DNA of 48,674 nucleotides from an uncultured Collinsella sp. (GTDB taxonomy: Bacteria > Actinomycetota > Coriobacteriia > Coriobacteriales > Coriobacteriaceae). The stretch covers positions 1 to 48,674 of the forward strand of contig CABSNF010000004.1 in the NCBI GenBank assembly GCA_902478995.1. Direction: 5' to 3'. Each line of letters starts with the position of its first letter. Position 1 is the stretch's first letter. Shown here piece after piece: positions 22,405-31,841 of the stretch. The position numbers and the translations under genes were made by a program. The notes beneath the pieces are model-generated. The model made no database searches and was not told the DNA's origin. It saw only the letters and a list, made by a program, of their open reading frames with translations.

Positions 22405-24705
22405 TTACTCGGCAGCGGCCTTAAACTTGTTGTAGTTGATCAGGCAGCCGGCCTTGACGATGGCACGCTCCTCTGCCGTCATATCGGCAATGTAGAGCTC
22501 AATCTGCTCGACCGTGCCGTCGGCGCGCACCACGTAGGCGGCGATGTCCTTTAGGTCGCCATCGAGCGCGTCGCGTATACCCGGCACAAAGACGTAGTCG
22601 CCCACCTCAAAGTTGGGCTCGGCCTCCATCTGGAAGGGCACCATGCCCCAATTCATCACGTTGGAGCGATAGCGCTTAGTGGCGTACTCGTGGACGATGT
22701 TGGCCAGACCGCCAATCACGCGCTGGCAGCTCGCGGCCTGCTCGCGGGCAGAACCGTCACCGGGCTTTTTGGCATAGAGCATGGAGCCGTACTCGGTCGC
22801 CTTGGCGTCTGCCGCGACGCCCGCACCGGCCAGCGCCTCAAACACGCTGGCAAGCTCGGCATCGATTGCCGCCAGGTCGCCTGCGGCCTCACCGGCCACG
22901 CGGCGCTTCTCCACGGCGTCGACCTCCTTGGAACGACCCACGTAGGCCGGATCGCGACGGCTGAGCGTAAACTCGGCCAGACCCAGCGGGTTGGAGCGGA
23001 AGGAACTCGTCTCGCCCGAAGGAATAAGCTCGTCGGTCGTGGTGACCGGGTCCATGATCTTGGAGCACACCTTAAGCAGGATGTCGTCGCCGAGGGGCTC
23101 CATCGCGGGCCACGGCTTGATGTTGGGACCCTCGACCAGCTCGTCGGCAGGCTCCGCCTTGCCAAAGCCCCAGTACACGCGCTTCTTGTACGGCGCATCG
23201 TCAAAGGTGTACTCGCAGGCCTCGTCCCAAGTCTCCTCGGGCAGGTCGGTCGCCGGCGTCAGGATGCCGCCGTTGGCAGCCGTCGCCGCAATGGAGCGGG
23301 CGTCCATCAGGGCCACGGCGCTCAGCTGGCCATTACCCGGCTTGGAACCCTCGCGGTTGGGGAAGTTGCGCGTGGTGTGGCGGATCGAAAGGCCGTTGTT
23401 GGCGGGCGTGTCGCCGGCACCGAAGCACGGGCCGCAGAACGCCGTGCGCACGATCGCACCGGCCTCCATAAGGTCGTAGATGTAGCCACGGCGCGTGAGC
23501 TCGAGCGCCACGGGCTGGCTTGTGGGATAGACCGACAGCGAAAACTCGCCGCAGCCGGTGTTGGCGCCCTTGAGCACGCGGGCAGCCTGGACCACGGAGT
23601 CGTAGTTGCCGCCCGAGCAGCCGGCGATAACGCCCTGCTGCACGTGCAGCTTGCCGTCGACGATCTTGTCGAGCAGGCTAAAGTGTGTCTTGCCCTCGCC
23701 GATCTTGGCGGCCTCGAGCTCCACCTCGTGCAGGATGTCCTCGAGGTTCTCGTTGAGCTCGTCGATCTCAAAGCCATTGGAAGGATGGAACGGCAGCGCG
23801 ATCATGGGCTTAATGCTCGACAGGTCGACCTCGACGCAACCGTCGTAGTAGGCAACATCGGCGGGCTTGAGCTCGCGGTAGTCGTCGCCGCGGCCGTGCA
23901 TGGTCAAAAACGCGTGTGTGTCCTCGTCAGTTGCCCAAATGGAGGAAAGGCAGGTGGTCTCGGTAGTCATGACGTCGACGCCGTTGCGGTAGTCGGTCGT
24001 CATACTCGCGATGCCGGGGCCCACAAACTCCATGACCTTGTTCTTGACGTAGCCCTTGGCAAAGACGGCGCGGATGATGGCGAGCGCCACATCGTGCGGA
24101 CCGACGCCGGGGCGTGGGGCGCCCGTGAGGTAGATGGCGACGACGCCGGGATAGGCAACGTCGTAGGTGTCGCGCAGCAGCTGTTTGGCCAACTCGCCGC
24201 CGCCCTCGCCCACGGCCATGGTGCCCAGGGCGCCGTAGCGGGTGTGCGAGTCGGAACCCAAGATCATCTTGCCGCAACCGGCGAAGTTCTCACGCATAAA
24301 GGAGTGGATGACGGCGATGTGCGGCGGGACGAAAATGCCGCCGTACTTCTTGGCCGCGGAAAGGCCAAAGACGTGGTCGTCCTCGTTGATGGTGCCGCCC
24401 ACGGCGCACAGCGAGTTATGGCAGTTGGTGAGCACGTAAGGCAGCGGGAACTGCTCCATGCCCGAGGCGCGCGCCGTCTGGATGATGCCGACAAAGGTGA
24501 TGTCATGGCTCGCCATGGCATCGAAGCGAATCTTGAGCGCCTCGGGGTCGCCGGACGTGTTGTGTGCCTGGAGGATCGAATACGCGATGGTGCCACGCTT
24601 GGCATCCTCGGGCGTCTGCGTAATACCGCGCTCGGCGGCCTCGGCCGCAGGCACAACCTCGCTGCCGCCGCGCAGGTAGATGCCGTCCTCGTACAGCTTG
24701 ACCAT
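22405..24705 (-). CDS. Aconitase-superfamily hydratase (YbhJ-like)
   Basis: 766 residues from the ATG giving MVKLYEDGIYLRGG, with GGGAGA upstream; a start 45 bases earlier has no ribosome site. Length and sequence order fit YbhJ-type putative hydratases: SDSHTRYGALGTMAVGEGG, HGRGDDYRELKPADV, GCSGGNYDS, and a cysteine pair in AFCGPCFGAGDTPANNG likely holding a [4Fe-4S] cluster. The C-terminal swivel domain contains RYRSNVMNWGMVPFQ, like the substrate-binding arginine loop of aconitases. Enzymes of this group dehydrate and rehydrate hydroxy-acids; the substrate of YbhJ is not established. It is downstream of hspR but separated from it by terminators. Confidence 0.88.
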   Translation of the reverse strand: MVKLYEDGIYLRGGSEVVPAAEAAERGITQTPEDAKRGTIAYSILQAHNTSGDPEALKIRFDAMASHDITFVGIIQTARASGMEQFPLPYVLTNCHNSLCAVGGTINEDDHVFGLSAAKKYGGIFVPPHIAVIHSFMRENFAGCGKMILGSDSHTRYGALGTMAVGEGGGELAKQLLRDTYDVAYPGVVAIYLTGAPRPGVGPHDVALAIIRAVFAKGYVKNKVMEFVGPGIASMTTDYRNGVDVMTTETTCLSSIWATDEDTHAFLTMHGRGDDYRELKPADVAYYDGCVEVDLSSIKPMIALPFHPSNGFEIDELNENLEDILHEVELEAAKIGEGKTHFSLLDKIVDGKLHVQQGVIAGCSGGNYDSVVQAARVLKGANTGCGEFSLSVYPTSQPVALELTRRGYIYDLMEAGAIVRTAFCGPCFGAGDTPANNGLSIRHTTRNFPNREGSKPGNGQLSAVALMDARSIAATAANGGILTPATDLPEETWDEACEYTFDDAPYKKRVYWGFGKAEPADELVEGPNIKPWPAMEPLGDDILLKVCSKIMDPVTTTDELIPSGETSSFRSNPLGLAEFTLSRRDPAYVGRSKEVDAVEKRRVAGEAAGDLAAIDAELASVFEALAGAGVAADAKATEYGSMLYAKKPGDGSAREQAASCQRVIGGLANIVHEYATKRYRSNVMNWGMVPFQMEAEPNFEVGDYVFVPGIRDALDGDLKDIAAYVVRADGTVEQIELYIADMTAEERAIVKAGCLINYNKFKAAAE

Positions 24706-24949
24706 ACTGTCTCCCACTCTGCCCAAAAGATTTGGGCGCATAGCATACATTCGTTCAATATCGTGCCATAGAACGGTTGCGAGTGGGTTACGAATCTACA
24801 CGTTCACTTTATCTCAGTAAAGTAAAGGACGAGCACCTTGCATCACTCTTCTGACAAGGAGTGTCCCAAAGTGCCGGCACAAAAGGAACGTCCCCAAGTG
24901 CCAAACTACCCTACTCCGGCAACGCCGCAGGTAGAGGACGGACAGCGAG

Positions 24950-25047
24950 CGACGTCCAGAGCGAACAAGTTGGCATGAAAAAGGCGAGGCATTGACCTTC
25001 TGGTCATGCCTCGCCTTTTGAATGACAAATTGTCGCTCTGGACGTCG
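24950..25047. terminator. Nested bidirectional terminator within a 98-bp interrupted palindrome
   Basis: Inner stem AAAAGGCGAGGCAT(t)GAC / GTCATGCCTCGCCTTTT (about 24978-25018) has T-tracts on both strands. Outer arms CGACGTCCAGAGCGA (about 24950) and TCGCTCTGGACGTCG (about 25034-25048) pair perfectly, with a further ACAA-TT-CAT match between. It lies downstream of hspR. Confidence 0.8.
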
Positions 25048-25063
25048 CGCAGCGTCGAGCCGT

Positions 25064-25089
25064 TACGCCGTTCGGCAGAACGGCGTAAC
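25064..25089 (-). terminator. Hairpin immediately after hspR
   Basis: TTACGCCGTT-CGGCAG-AACGGCGTAA, adjacent to the hspR stop codon. No U-tract. Confidence 0.5.
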
Positions 25090-25506
25090 CTAGAGATCCC
25101 CTCCGGCGCCCAAAAGCTTGCGCATGACTTGCTCGGGGTTAACTGAGCCGTCGCGCGGGGCCAGGGCGGTGATCTTCTTCTGCATCTTGTACTCGTGCAG
25201 CTCGTCCTCGAGCTGGCGCACGCGGGCGCGGAGCTTTTCGTTTTCGCGCTCGCGCTCCTCGGCACGCTCCTTCATATCGAGGATGCGCACCACGCCGGCA
25301 AGGTTGATGCCCTCGTCAGTCAGCTGGTTGATGAGCTCCAGGCGCTCGATATCGGCACGCGAATACAGACGCGTGTTGCCGCCCGAGCGCTGGGGGTTCA
25401 CCAAGCCCTTGGACTCGTAGACGCGCAGAGTCTGCGGATGCATGCCGGTCAGCTCGGCCGCCACGCTGATCATGTACAGCGGTTTGTTCCTATTGTCCTC
25501 GGCCAT
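25090..25506 (-). CDS. hspR: Heat-shock repressor HspR (MerR family)
   Basis: 138 residues. The MerR winged helix begins PLYMISVAAELTGMHPQTLRVYESKGLV, then SGGNTRLYSRADIERL. A coiled coil (ERERENEKLRARVRQLEDELHEYK) and a basic tail follow. In actinobacteria HspR represses the dnaK operon and clpB and uses DnaK as co-repressor. It is last in dnaK-grpE-dnaJ-hspR here, the standard actinobacterial order. Its probable sites are the shared motifs at 21088 and 29500. Confidence 0.94.
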   Translation of the reverse strand: MAEDNRNKPLYMISVAAELTGMHPQTLRVYESKGLVNPQRSGGNTRLYSRADIERLELINQLTDEGINLAGVVRILDMKERAEERERENEKLRARVRQLEDELHEYKMQKKITALAPRDGSVNPEQVMRKLLGAGGDL

Positions 25507-25578
25507 GCTACCTGACCCCTTTCCGTCTCGTTATCGTCCATCATAAGCCCGTGGGCGCGGGCGTGCGCCACGCCCGCC

Positions 25579-26544
25579 CTAGTATGTCGCCTTGTAACGG
25601 TTGACCTTCTCGCGGTAGTCGCGCGTGTCGGCCTCGCGCAGCTTGGTCATGGCATCGCGCTCGTCATCGGACAGGTTCGTGGGAACCTGCACCTTGATCT
25701 CGACAAGCAGTGCACCGGTGCGCCCGCGATGCTTAACGTCAGGCGCACCCATCTCTTTAAAGCGGAACTTCTTGCCCGTCTGGGTACCCGCGGGCACCTT
25801 TAGACGAACCGTCGCACCGCCGGGCGTCGGCACGTCAACCGTGCAGCCAAGCGCCGCCTCATAGACCGAGACCGGTACCTCCATGGTCACGTCGGCACCT
25901 TTACGCTTAAACAGTGGATGCTCCTCCACGTGCGTGGTCACGACCAGGTCGCCGCGCTCGCCGCCGGCAACGCCATACTCGCCGCGACGCTTGTAGCGCA
26001 GCTTGCCGCCGTCGACCGCACCCGCAGGCACCGAGACCGTGATGGTCTGCTGCTCGCCCGTCGAGGGAATGCGGTAGGTGACCTTGTGCGTCACGCCGCG
26101 AAACGCGTCCTCGGCCGTCACGTCGACAGTCAGCGACAGGTCGCCGCCCTTGCGAGCACGGCTGCGACCCGCGCCGGCACCGGCAGCGCCCGCAGCCCCG
26201 GCAAAGCCCGAGCCCCAATCGCTGCCCCAGGCGCCGTTACCGCTAAAGATGCTGTCGAAGATGTCGCCCCAGCCGCTGGCACCCGCGCCGGCACCGTAGC
26301 CGCCGCCATACGCGCCGCCCGCGCCCGGCATGCCGCCAAACATGAGCATCTGGTCGTACTCTTTGCGCTTCTTCTCGTCCGAAAGCGTCTCGTAGGCCTC
26401 GCTGATCTCCTTGAACTTGGCCTCGTCGCCGCCGGCATCGGGGTGATATTTTTGCGCGAGCTTGCGAAACGCGCTCTTGATCTCTTTGTCGGAGGCGCTC
26501 TTGGATACGCCCAGGATGTCATAGAAGGTTTTGCCTGCAGCCAT
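25579..26544 (-). CDS. dnaJ: DnaJ-family co-chaperone lacking the zinc finger (CbpA/DnaJB type)
   Basis: 321 residues. The J domain carries HPD in KYHPDAGGD (about 34-36), followed by a long Gly/Ala/Ser-rich linker (about 75-135). Two C-terminal beta-sandwich domains contain VPAGAVDGGKLRYKRRGEYG and VPAGTQTGKKFRFKEMG. No CxxCxGxG repeats occur anywhere, so this is the type II form. It stimulates DnaK ATPase and delivers substrates. It is third in the operon, behind a hairpin that separates it from grpE. The 3' region continues to hspR across 72 bases. Confidence 0.95.
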   Translation of the reverse strand: MAAGKTFYDILGVSKSASDKEIKSAFRKLAQKYHPDAGGDEAKFKEISEAYETLSDEKKRKEYDQMLMFGGMPGAGGAYGGGYGAGAGASGWGDIFDSIFSGNGAWGSDWGSGFAGAAGAAGAGAGRSRARKGGDLSLTVDVTAEDAFRGVTHKVTYRIPSTGEQQTITVSVPAGAVDGGKLRYKRRGEYGVAGGERGDLVVTTHVEEHPLFKRKGADVTMEVPVSVYEAALGCTVDVPTPGGATVRLKVPAGTQTGKKFRFKEMGAPDVKHRGRTGALLVEIKVQVPTNLSDDERDAMTKLREADTRDYREKVNRYKATY

Positions 26545-26619
26545 CGTAGCTCCTCTCCTGTTTCATCCGCCGCCCCTGCGGACGGCGGCTCATGCTTTCA
26601 TATGGCACTAGGCCAGAAA

Positions 26620-26645
26620 GGGCCCCGGGTGTTGCCCCGGGGCCC
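26620..26645 (-). terminator. Intra-operon hairpin between grpE and dnaJ
   Basis: On the minus strand GGGCCCCGGGG/CCCGGGGCCC with a short loop is followed by TTTCT. It would lower dnaJ-hspR expression relative to dnaK-grpE. Confidence 0.7.
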
Positions 26646-26652
26646 TTCTCAA

Positions 26653-27495
26653 TTACTCCTCGGTGCTCTCGGCCGTATCGGCCGCAGCATCCTCGGGCGC
26701 CGCTTCGGGCTCCGGTGCGGGGCGCTTCTCGCCACCGTAGGTCACCGTCACCATCGCGGAACGCAGGATGCGATCCGCCATGCGGTAGCCCTTCTGGTAT
26801 ACATCGTTGACGGTCTCGTCGTACTGCGATGCGTCCTCGACGCGACCCACGGCCTGATGCTCGAGCGGATCGAACGCCTCGCCCTTGGGGTCGATGGGCT
26901 CAACGCCCTCGTGCGCAAACACATCGAGCAGCTTGGCATGCACCGCGTCGACACCGTCGACGAACTGCTTAAAGTCGTCGGCAAGCTCCTGGCTGCGGGC
27001 ATGGTCGATCGCACGCTCGATATCGTCGACCACCGGCAGCAGCGCGGTGACGAGCTTCTCGGTCGCGCGCTCGCGCTCGGCGATACGCTCATTGGCGGTG
27101 CGGCGACGGAAGTTCTCCCAGTCGGCCTGCAGACGGGCGGTGCGCTCGGTGGCGTCCTTTGCCTTGTCCTCGGCGGCCTTCTGAGCCTCTGCCGCAGCAT
27201 CGAGCTCGTTGCGCACGTCGGCAAGCTCTTTCTGAGCCTGCTCGAACTTGAGCTTAAAGTCGTTGTCGGCGGCTTCCTCACCGGCGCGGATAGCGGCTTC
27301 CACCATCTCGTCCTCGGTCATCGTCGCCTCCTTGTTGGAATCCTCTACTTGGTTCTCGGCAGCCTCGGCGGCCGGGGCCTCGTTGGCCTCGGTAACGTCT
27401 GCGGCCTCTACGGGAATCTTCACGTCCTTCTCCTCAGAGTCAACGGGGGCGGCACCAACGGCGGCCGCCTCCGTGCGAGCTTTACGAGCGGACAT
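26653..27495 (-). CDS. grpE: Nucleotide exchange factor GrpE, with a possible second internal start
   Basis: 280 residues as annotated from the ATG two bases after the dnaK stop. The first 58 residues are Ala/Glu-rich and disordered. An internal ATG at 27321 is preceded by a near-perfect AAGGAGG with 5-base spacing, and would give a 222-residue protein of more usual GrpE length. Conserved parts are the long coiled coil (about 80-135, NFRRRTANER), LLPVVDDIERAIDHA and the beta domain VNDVYQKGYRMADRILRSAMVTV. It releases ADP from DnaK. The first start relies on coupling to dnaK translation, as GAGG is 11 bases away. Confidence 0.95.
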   Translation of the reverse strand: MSARKARTEAAAVGAAPVDSEEKDVKIPVEAADVTEANEAPAAEAAENQVEDSNKEATMTEDEMVEAAIRAGEEAADNDFKLKFEQAQKELADVRNELDAAAEAQKAAEDKAKDATERTARLQADWENFRRRTANERIAERERATEKLVTALLPVVDDIERAIDHARSQELADDFKQFVDGVDAVHAKLLDVFAHEGVEPIDPKGEAFDPLEHQAVGRVEDASQYDETVNDVYQKGYRMADRILRSAMVTVTYGGEKRPAPEPEAAPEDAAADTAESTEE

Positions 27496-27497
27496 GA

Positions 27498-29390
<1,893 letters not shown>

Positions 29391-29499
29391 TAGAAATTCC
29401 CTCTCTCTTTTGCGTTCGCGCCGCCTCGACGATCTGTCGCGCGGCGCTTCGGCTTGTCTTTCAGGATGTAGTGTATCCCCTTATGGGCCGGAATATACA

Positions 29500-29526
29500 A
29501 AATCTAAGTCAATTCATATAAGATTT
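29500..29526 (-). promoter_or_regulatory. HspR-type operator candidate upstream of dnaK
   Basis: AAATCTAAGTC-N6-TATAAGATTT, matching the clpB site in every arm base and in spacer length. On the transcribed strand it is followed directly by TG-TATATT, an extended -10-like box. Confidence 0.75.
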
Positions 29527-29653
29527 CTTATTGCCGAGAGTTTAGGTTCGCAAATACGCAGGTAGACGCACTGTTTAAGTTCTCGGCAAATCTATCGAGA
29601 TCTATGTAGAGATGGCTGAGGTTTGCGTCCGGGGGTGCCTGGGGGCCGTCTTG

Positions 29654-29825
29654 TGGAAAGCTCGTCCCGGTTTGAGCGTGGATTCCGGGTCGCAGTTTCC
29701 GTCTGAAGACTCAACCGGAAACCGTATCCCGTTTTGAGAGCTGATACCGGGTCGCAGTTTCCGCTAGCGGGCCCAACCGGAAACTGCGACCCGGGTTTCG
29801 GCCAAATAACGGGATGCCCTTTCCG
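29654..29825. repeat. Alternating palindrome array, locus 2 (GGAAA...TCCC family)
   Basis: Six half-units alternate in orientation: GGAAAGCTCGTCCC, GGGTCGCAGTTTCC, GGAAACCGTATCCC, GGGTCGCAGTTTCC, GGAAACTGCGACCC and GGGATGCCCTTTCC. That is three palindromic pairs, as at 5456-5671. The 655-base gap 29394-30048 holds the dnaK operator, this array and the ferredoxin leader. Confidence 0.78.
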
Positions 29826-30048
29826 CAAGCACGCTCAATCGCCCTATATTTCAAGTCACCTTTAGCTAACATTTACGCAGCTCAACGGCCCCACCTGCGC
29901 GTTTTTTAGTAAACCTTGGCATACTCGGCGAACGGTATGAAGATGCCGGCCAGAGGGTATTGCAAACGGTCGCTCCCGTGGTATGTTTTTGCCCGAATCA
30001 AACCGGCGCGCATCGTCTGTAGCGTCGGTCAACAGAGAGGAAACTACC

Positions 30049-30234
30049 ATGGCTCATCCCGTAATTGATGCCGACGAGTGCATCGCTTGTGGCGTTTGCG
30101 TCGACTCCTGCCCCGCTGGCGTTCTGGAGCTCCAGGACGTCGCTACCGTCGCTGACGAGGACTCCTGCGTCGCCTGTGGCGCTTGCCAGGACGCTTGCCC
30201 CGCTGGCGCGATCACCGAGATCGTCGAGGAGTAA
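30049..30234 (+). CDS. Small 2x[4Fe-4S] ferredoxin
   Basis: 61 residues from ATG 30049 with GAGAGGAA upstream. Two clostridial-type cluster motifs are CIACGVCVDSCP (about 11-22) and CVACGACQDACP (about 41-52), related to each other by internal duplication. It is a soluble low-potential electron carrier, a plausible partner for the Fe-S oxidoreductase at 9825 or for central anaerobic metabolism. A single gene with its own terminator. Confidence 0.96.
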   Translation: MAHPVIDADECIACGVCVDSCPAGVLELQDVATVADEDSCVACGACQDACPAGAITEIVEE

Positions 30235-30274
30235 CAACTCCCCCACTGCACACTCAAAAGTACACCGTGCACAA

Positions 30275-30312
30275 AAAAGGAGGCCTCCGCATCGCCGCGG
30301 AGGCCTCCTTTT
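30275..30312 (+). terminator. Terminator of the ferredoxin gene
   Basis: AAAAGGAGGCCTCCGC pairs with GCGGAGGCCTCCTTTT around ATCGCC. T-tracts on both strands make it bidirectional. Confidence 0.93.
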
Positions 30313-30350
30313 GCATGTGTGGGCAGCTAATTTGGAGCGGGACCCTTGGC

Positions 30351-30415
30351 AGTTGCGGTGGAATAGTTCCTGTTTTATGTCTTGGATGCCGATTAGGAAC
30401 TATTTCACCGCAACT
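30351..30415. repeat. Palindrome of the AGTTGCGGTG family, downstream of niaR
   Basis: Arms 30351-30371 and 30395-30415 (21 bases, one mismatch). Left arm AGTTGCGGTGGAATAGTTCC. It shares the first 16 bases of the arm with the elements at 5436 and 17947. Confidence 0.82.
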
Positions 30416-30432
30416 TATAGATGCGGCGTCGA

Positions 30433-30978
30433 CTAGGACAAATCGTCTTCGTAGGGCATCAGGTCTGCTAGGTAGCCTTTTTCCTTGAGCATCGCCTCGA
30501 TCTCGTCGAGGGTCTGTTCGTCCTCCGCCGCAATGCGATGGAAGTGGTAGCCGCTGGTCACCGTCAGCAGCGGAAAGCTCTTGCCGCTCTCGATATCGCG
30601 CAGATAGCGCTCGACATCGCGACGATTGCGGATGTCCAGGTCGGCCGTAATCTTACCGTACACGCGGTGATTGACAATCACGTTGAGCACGGCGCCGCCG
30701 GCGTCGACGATACTCGTGAGCTCATCGCCTGCCTGCTCCACGCTGTGGCGAACCTTGACCAAGCGCGTAGGCACGGCGGGGCTGCTGGGGGCCTCCTGCA
30801 GCACGTAGCCGCGGTTGGTCGCCACGATATCGTGCCCATCGGCGCGCAGCAGGGCGATGTCCTGCACCACGATCTGGCGGCTCACACCCACCTCGCGGGC
30901 AAGCGCGCTGCCCGATACGGGCCCCTTGGCCCCCTCGAGCACGGCCATGATGGCACGGCGACGCTCGCGGGCGTTCAT
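30433..30978 (-). CDS. niaR: NAD-biosynthesis repressor NiaR
   Basis: 181 residues. An N-terminal helix-turn-helix (VSGSALAREVGVSRQIVVQDIALLRADG) precedes a 3H domain whose histidines are seen in VKVRHSVEQAGDEL, VIVNHRVYGKIT and SGYHFHRI. NiaR senses nicotinate-type ligand and represses NAD synthesis and salvage. Its start overlaps the nadC stop (TAATG), making it last in nadA-nadB-nadC-niaR and therefore probably autoregulated through the palindrome at 34341. Confidence 0.92.
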   Translation of the reverse strand: MNARERRRAIMAVLEGAKGPVSGSALAREVGVSRQIVVQDIALLRADGHDIVATNRGYVLQEAPSSPAVPTRLVKVRHSVEQAGDELTSIVDAGGAVLNVIVNHRVYGKITADLDIRNRRDVERYLRDIESGKSFPLLTVTSGYHFHRIAAEDEQTLDEIEAMLKEKGYLADLMPYEDDLS

Positions 30979-31838
30979 TATTTACCGTCCAGCAGACGCA
31001 GGTGCTTAAGCGAGAGGTCGAGGATCGGCGCGGAGTGCGTCAGGGCGCCCGAGCTAATAAAGTCAACGCCCAGGTCGGCAAGCGCGCGGATATTGCTGGC
31101 ATCCACGTTGCCCGAGCACTCGGTCTTGGCGCGGCCGGCGATAAGTTCAATAGCGGCGGCCATGTCGTCATGGGTCATGTTGTCGAACATGATGATGTCG
31201 GCGCCGGCCTCCACGGCCTCGCGCACCATGTCCAGGTTCTCGCACTCGATCTCGACCGTCGTGGTAAACGATGCATGGGCGCGCGCCATCTCGATCGCGC
31301 GCGTCACGCCACCGGCGGCATCGATGTGGTTGTCCTTGAGCATGACGGCCGTCGACAGGTTGTAACGGTGGTTGCTGCCGCCGCCAATCTCAACCGCCGC
31401 CTTCTCAAACACGCGCATGCCCGGTGTGGTCTTGCGCGTGTCGACGAGCACGGTCTTGGTTCCCTCGAGCGCCGCGGCCATGCTGTGCGTATAGGTAGCG
31501 ATGCCGCTCATGCGCTGCAGGTAGTTGAGCGCCACGCGCTCGCCCGAAAGCAGCACACGCGCATCGCCGCGCACCTGACCCACGTGGTCGCCGGCATGCA
31601 CCTCGTCACCGTCGGCAACATCAAACAGCACCGAGCTCTGCGAATCCAGCAGCTCAAAGGTGCGAGCGAACACATCCAGGCCGGCAATGATGCCATCGGC
31701 TTTGGCGATAAGCTCCACCGTGGCGGGACGCGCCGTGGGGCACACGCTCGCCGTGCTCACGTCCTCAAACGTAATGTCCTCGCGCAGAGCTTGCAGAATC
31801 AGATCATCGACGACGAGCTTCATGGTAATGGGATTCAT
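30978..31838 (-). CDS. nadC: Quinolinate phosphoribosyltransferase (carboxylating)
   Basis: 286 residues with GGAGGAG before the ATG, 3 bases after the nadB stop. Conserved blocks are LREDITFEDVSTASVCP, ALNYLQRMSGIATYTH, LVDTRKTTPGMRVFEKAAVEIGGGSNHRYNLS and VMLKDNHI. It converts quinolinate and PRPP to nicotinate mononucleotide, releasing CO2. It acts after NadA and NadB, encoded immediately upstream. Confidence 0.96.
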   Translation of the reverse strand: MNPITMKLVVDDLILQALREDITFEDVSTASVCPTARPATVELIAKADGIIAGLDVFARTFELLDSQSSVLFDVADGDEVHAGDHVGQVRGDARVLLSGERVALNYLQRMSGIATYTHSMAAALEGTKTVLVDTRKTTPGMRVFEKAAVEIGGGSNHRYNLSTAVMLKDNHIDAAGGVTRAIEMARAHASFTTTVEIECENLDMVREAVEAGADIIMFDNMTHDDMAAAIELIAGRAKTECSGNVDASNIRALADLGVDFISSGALTHSAPILDLSLKHLRLLDGK

Positions 31839-31841
31839 GGT

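Noticed and set aside
22690..24771. A 693-codon open frame on the plus strand opposite the hydratase
   Set aside because: It is the high-GC antisense shadow of the YbhJ-like gene, with no recognisable domain and no ribosome site.
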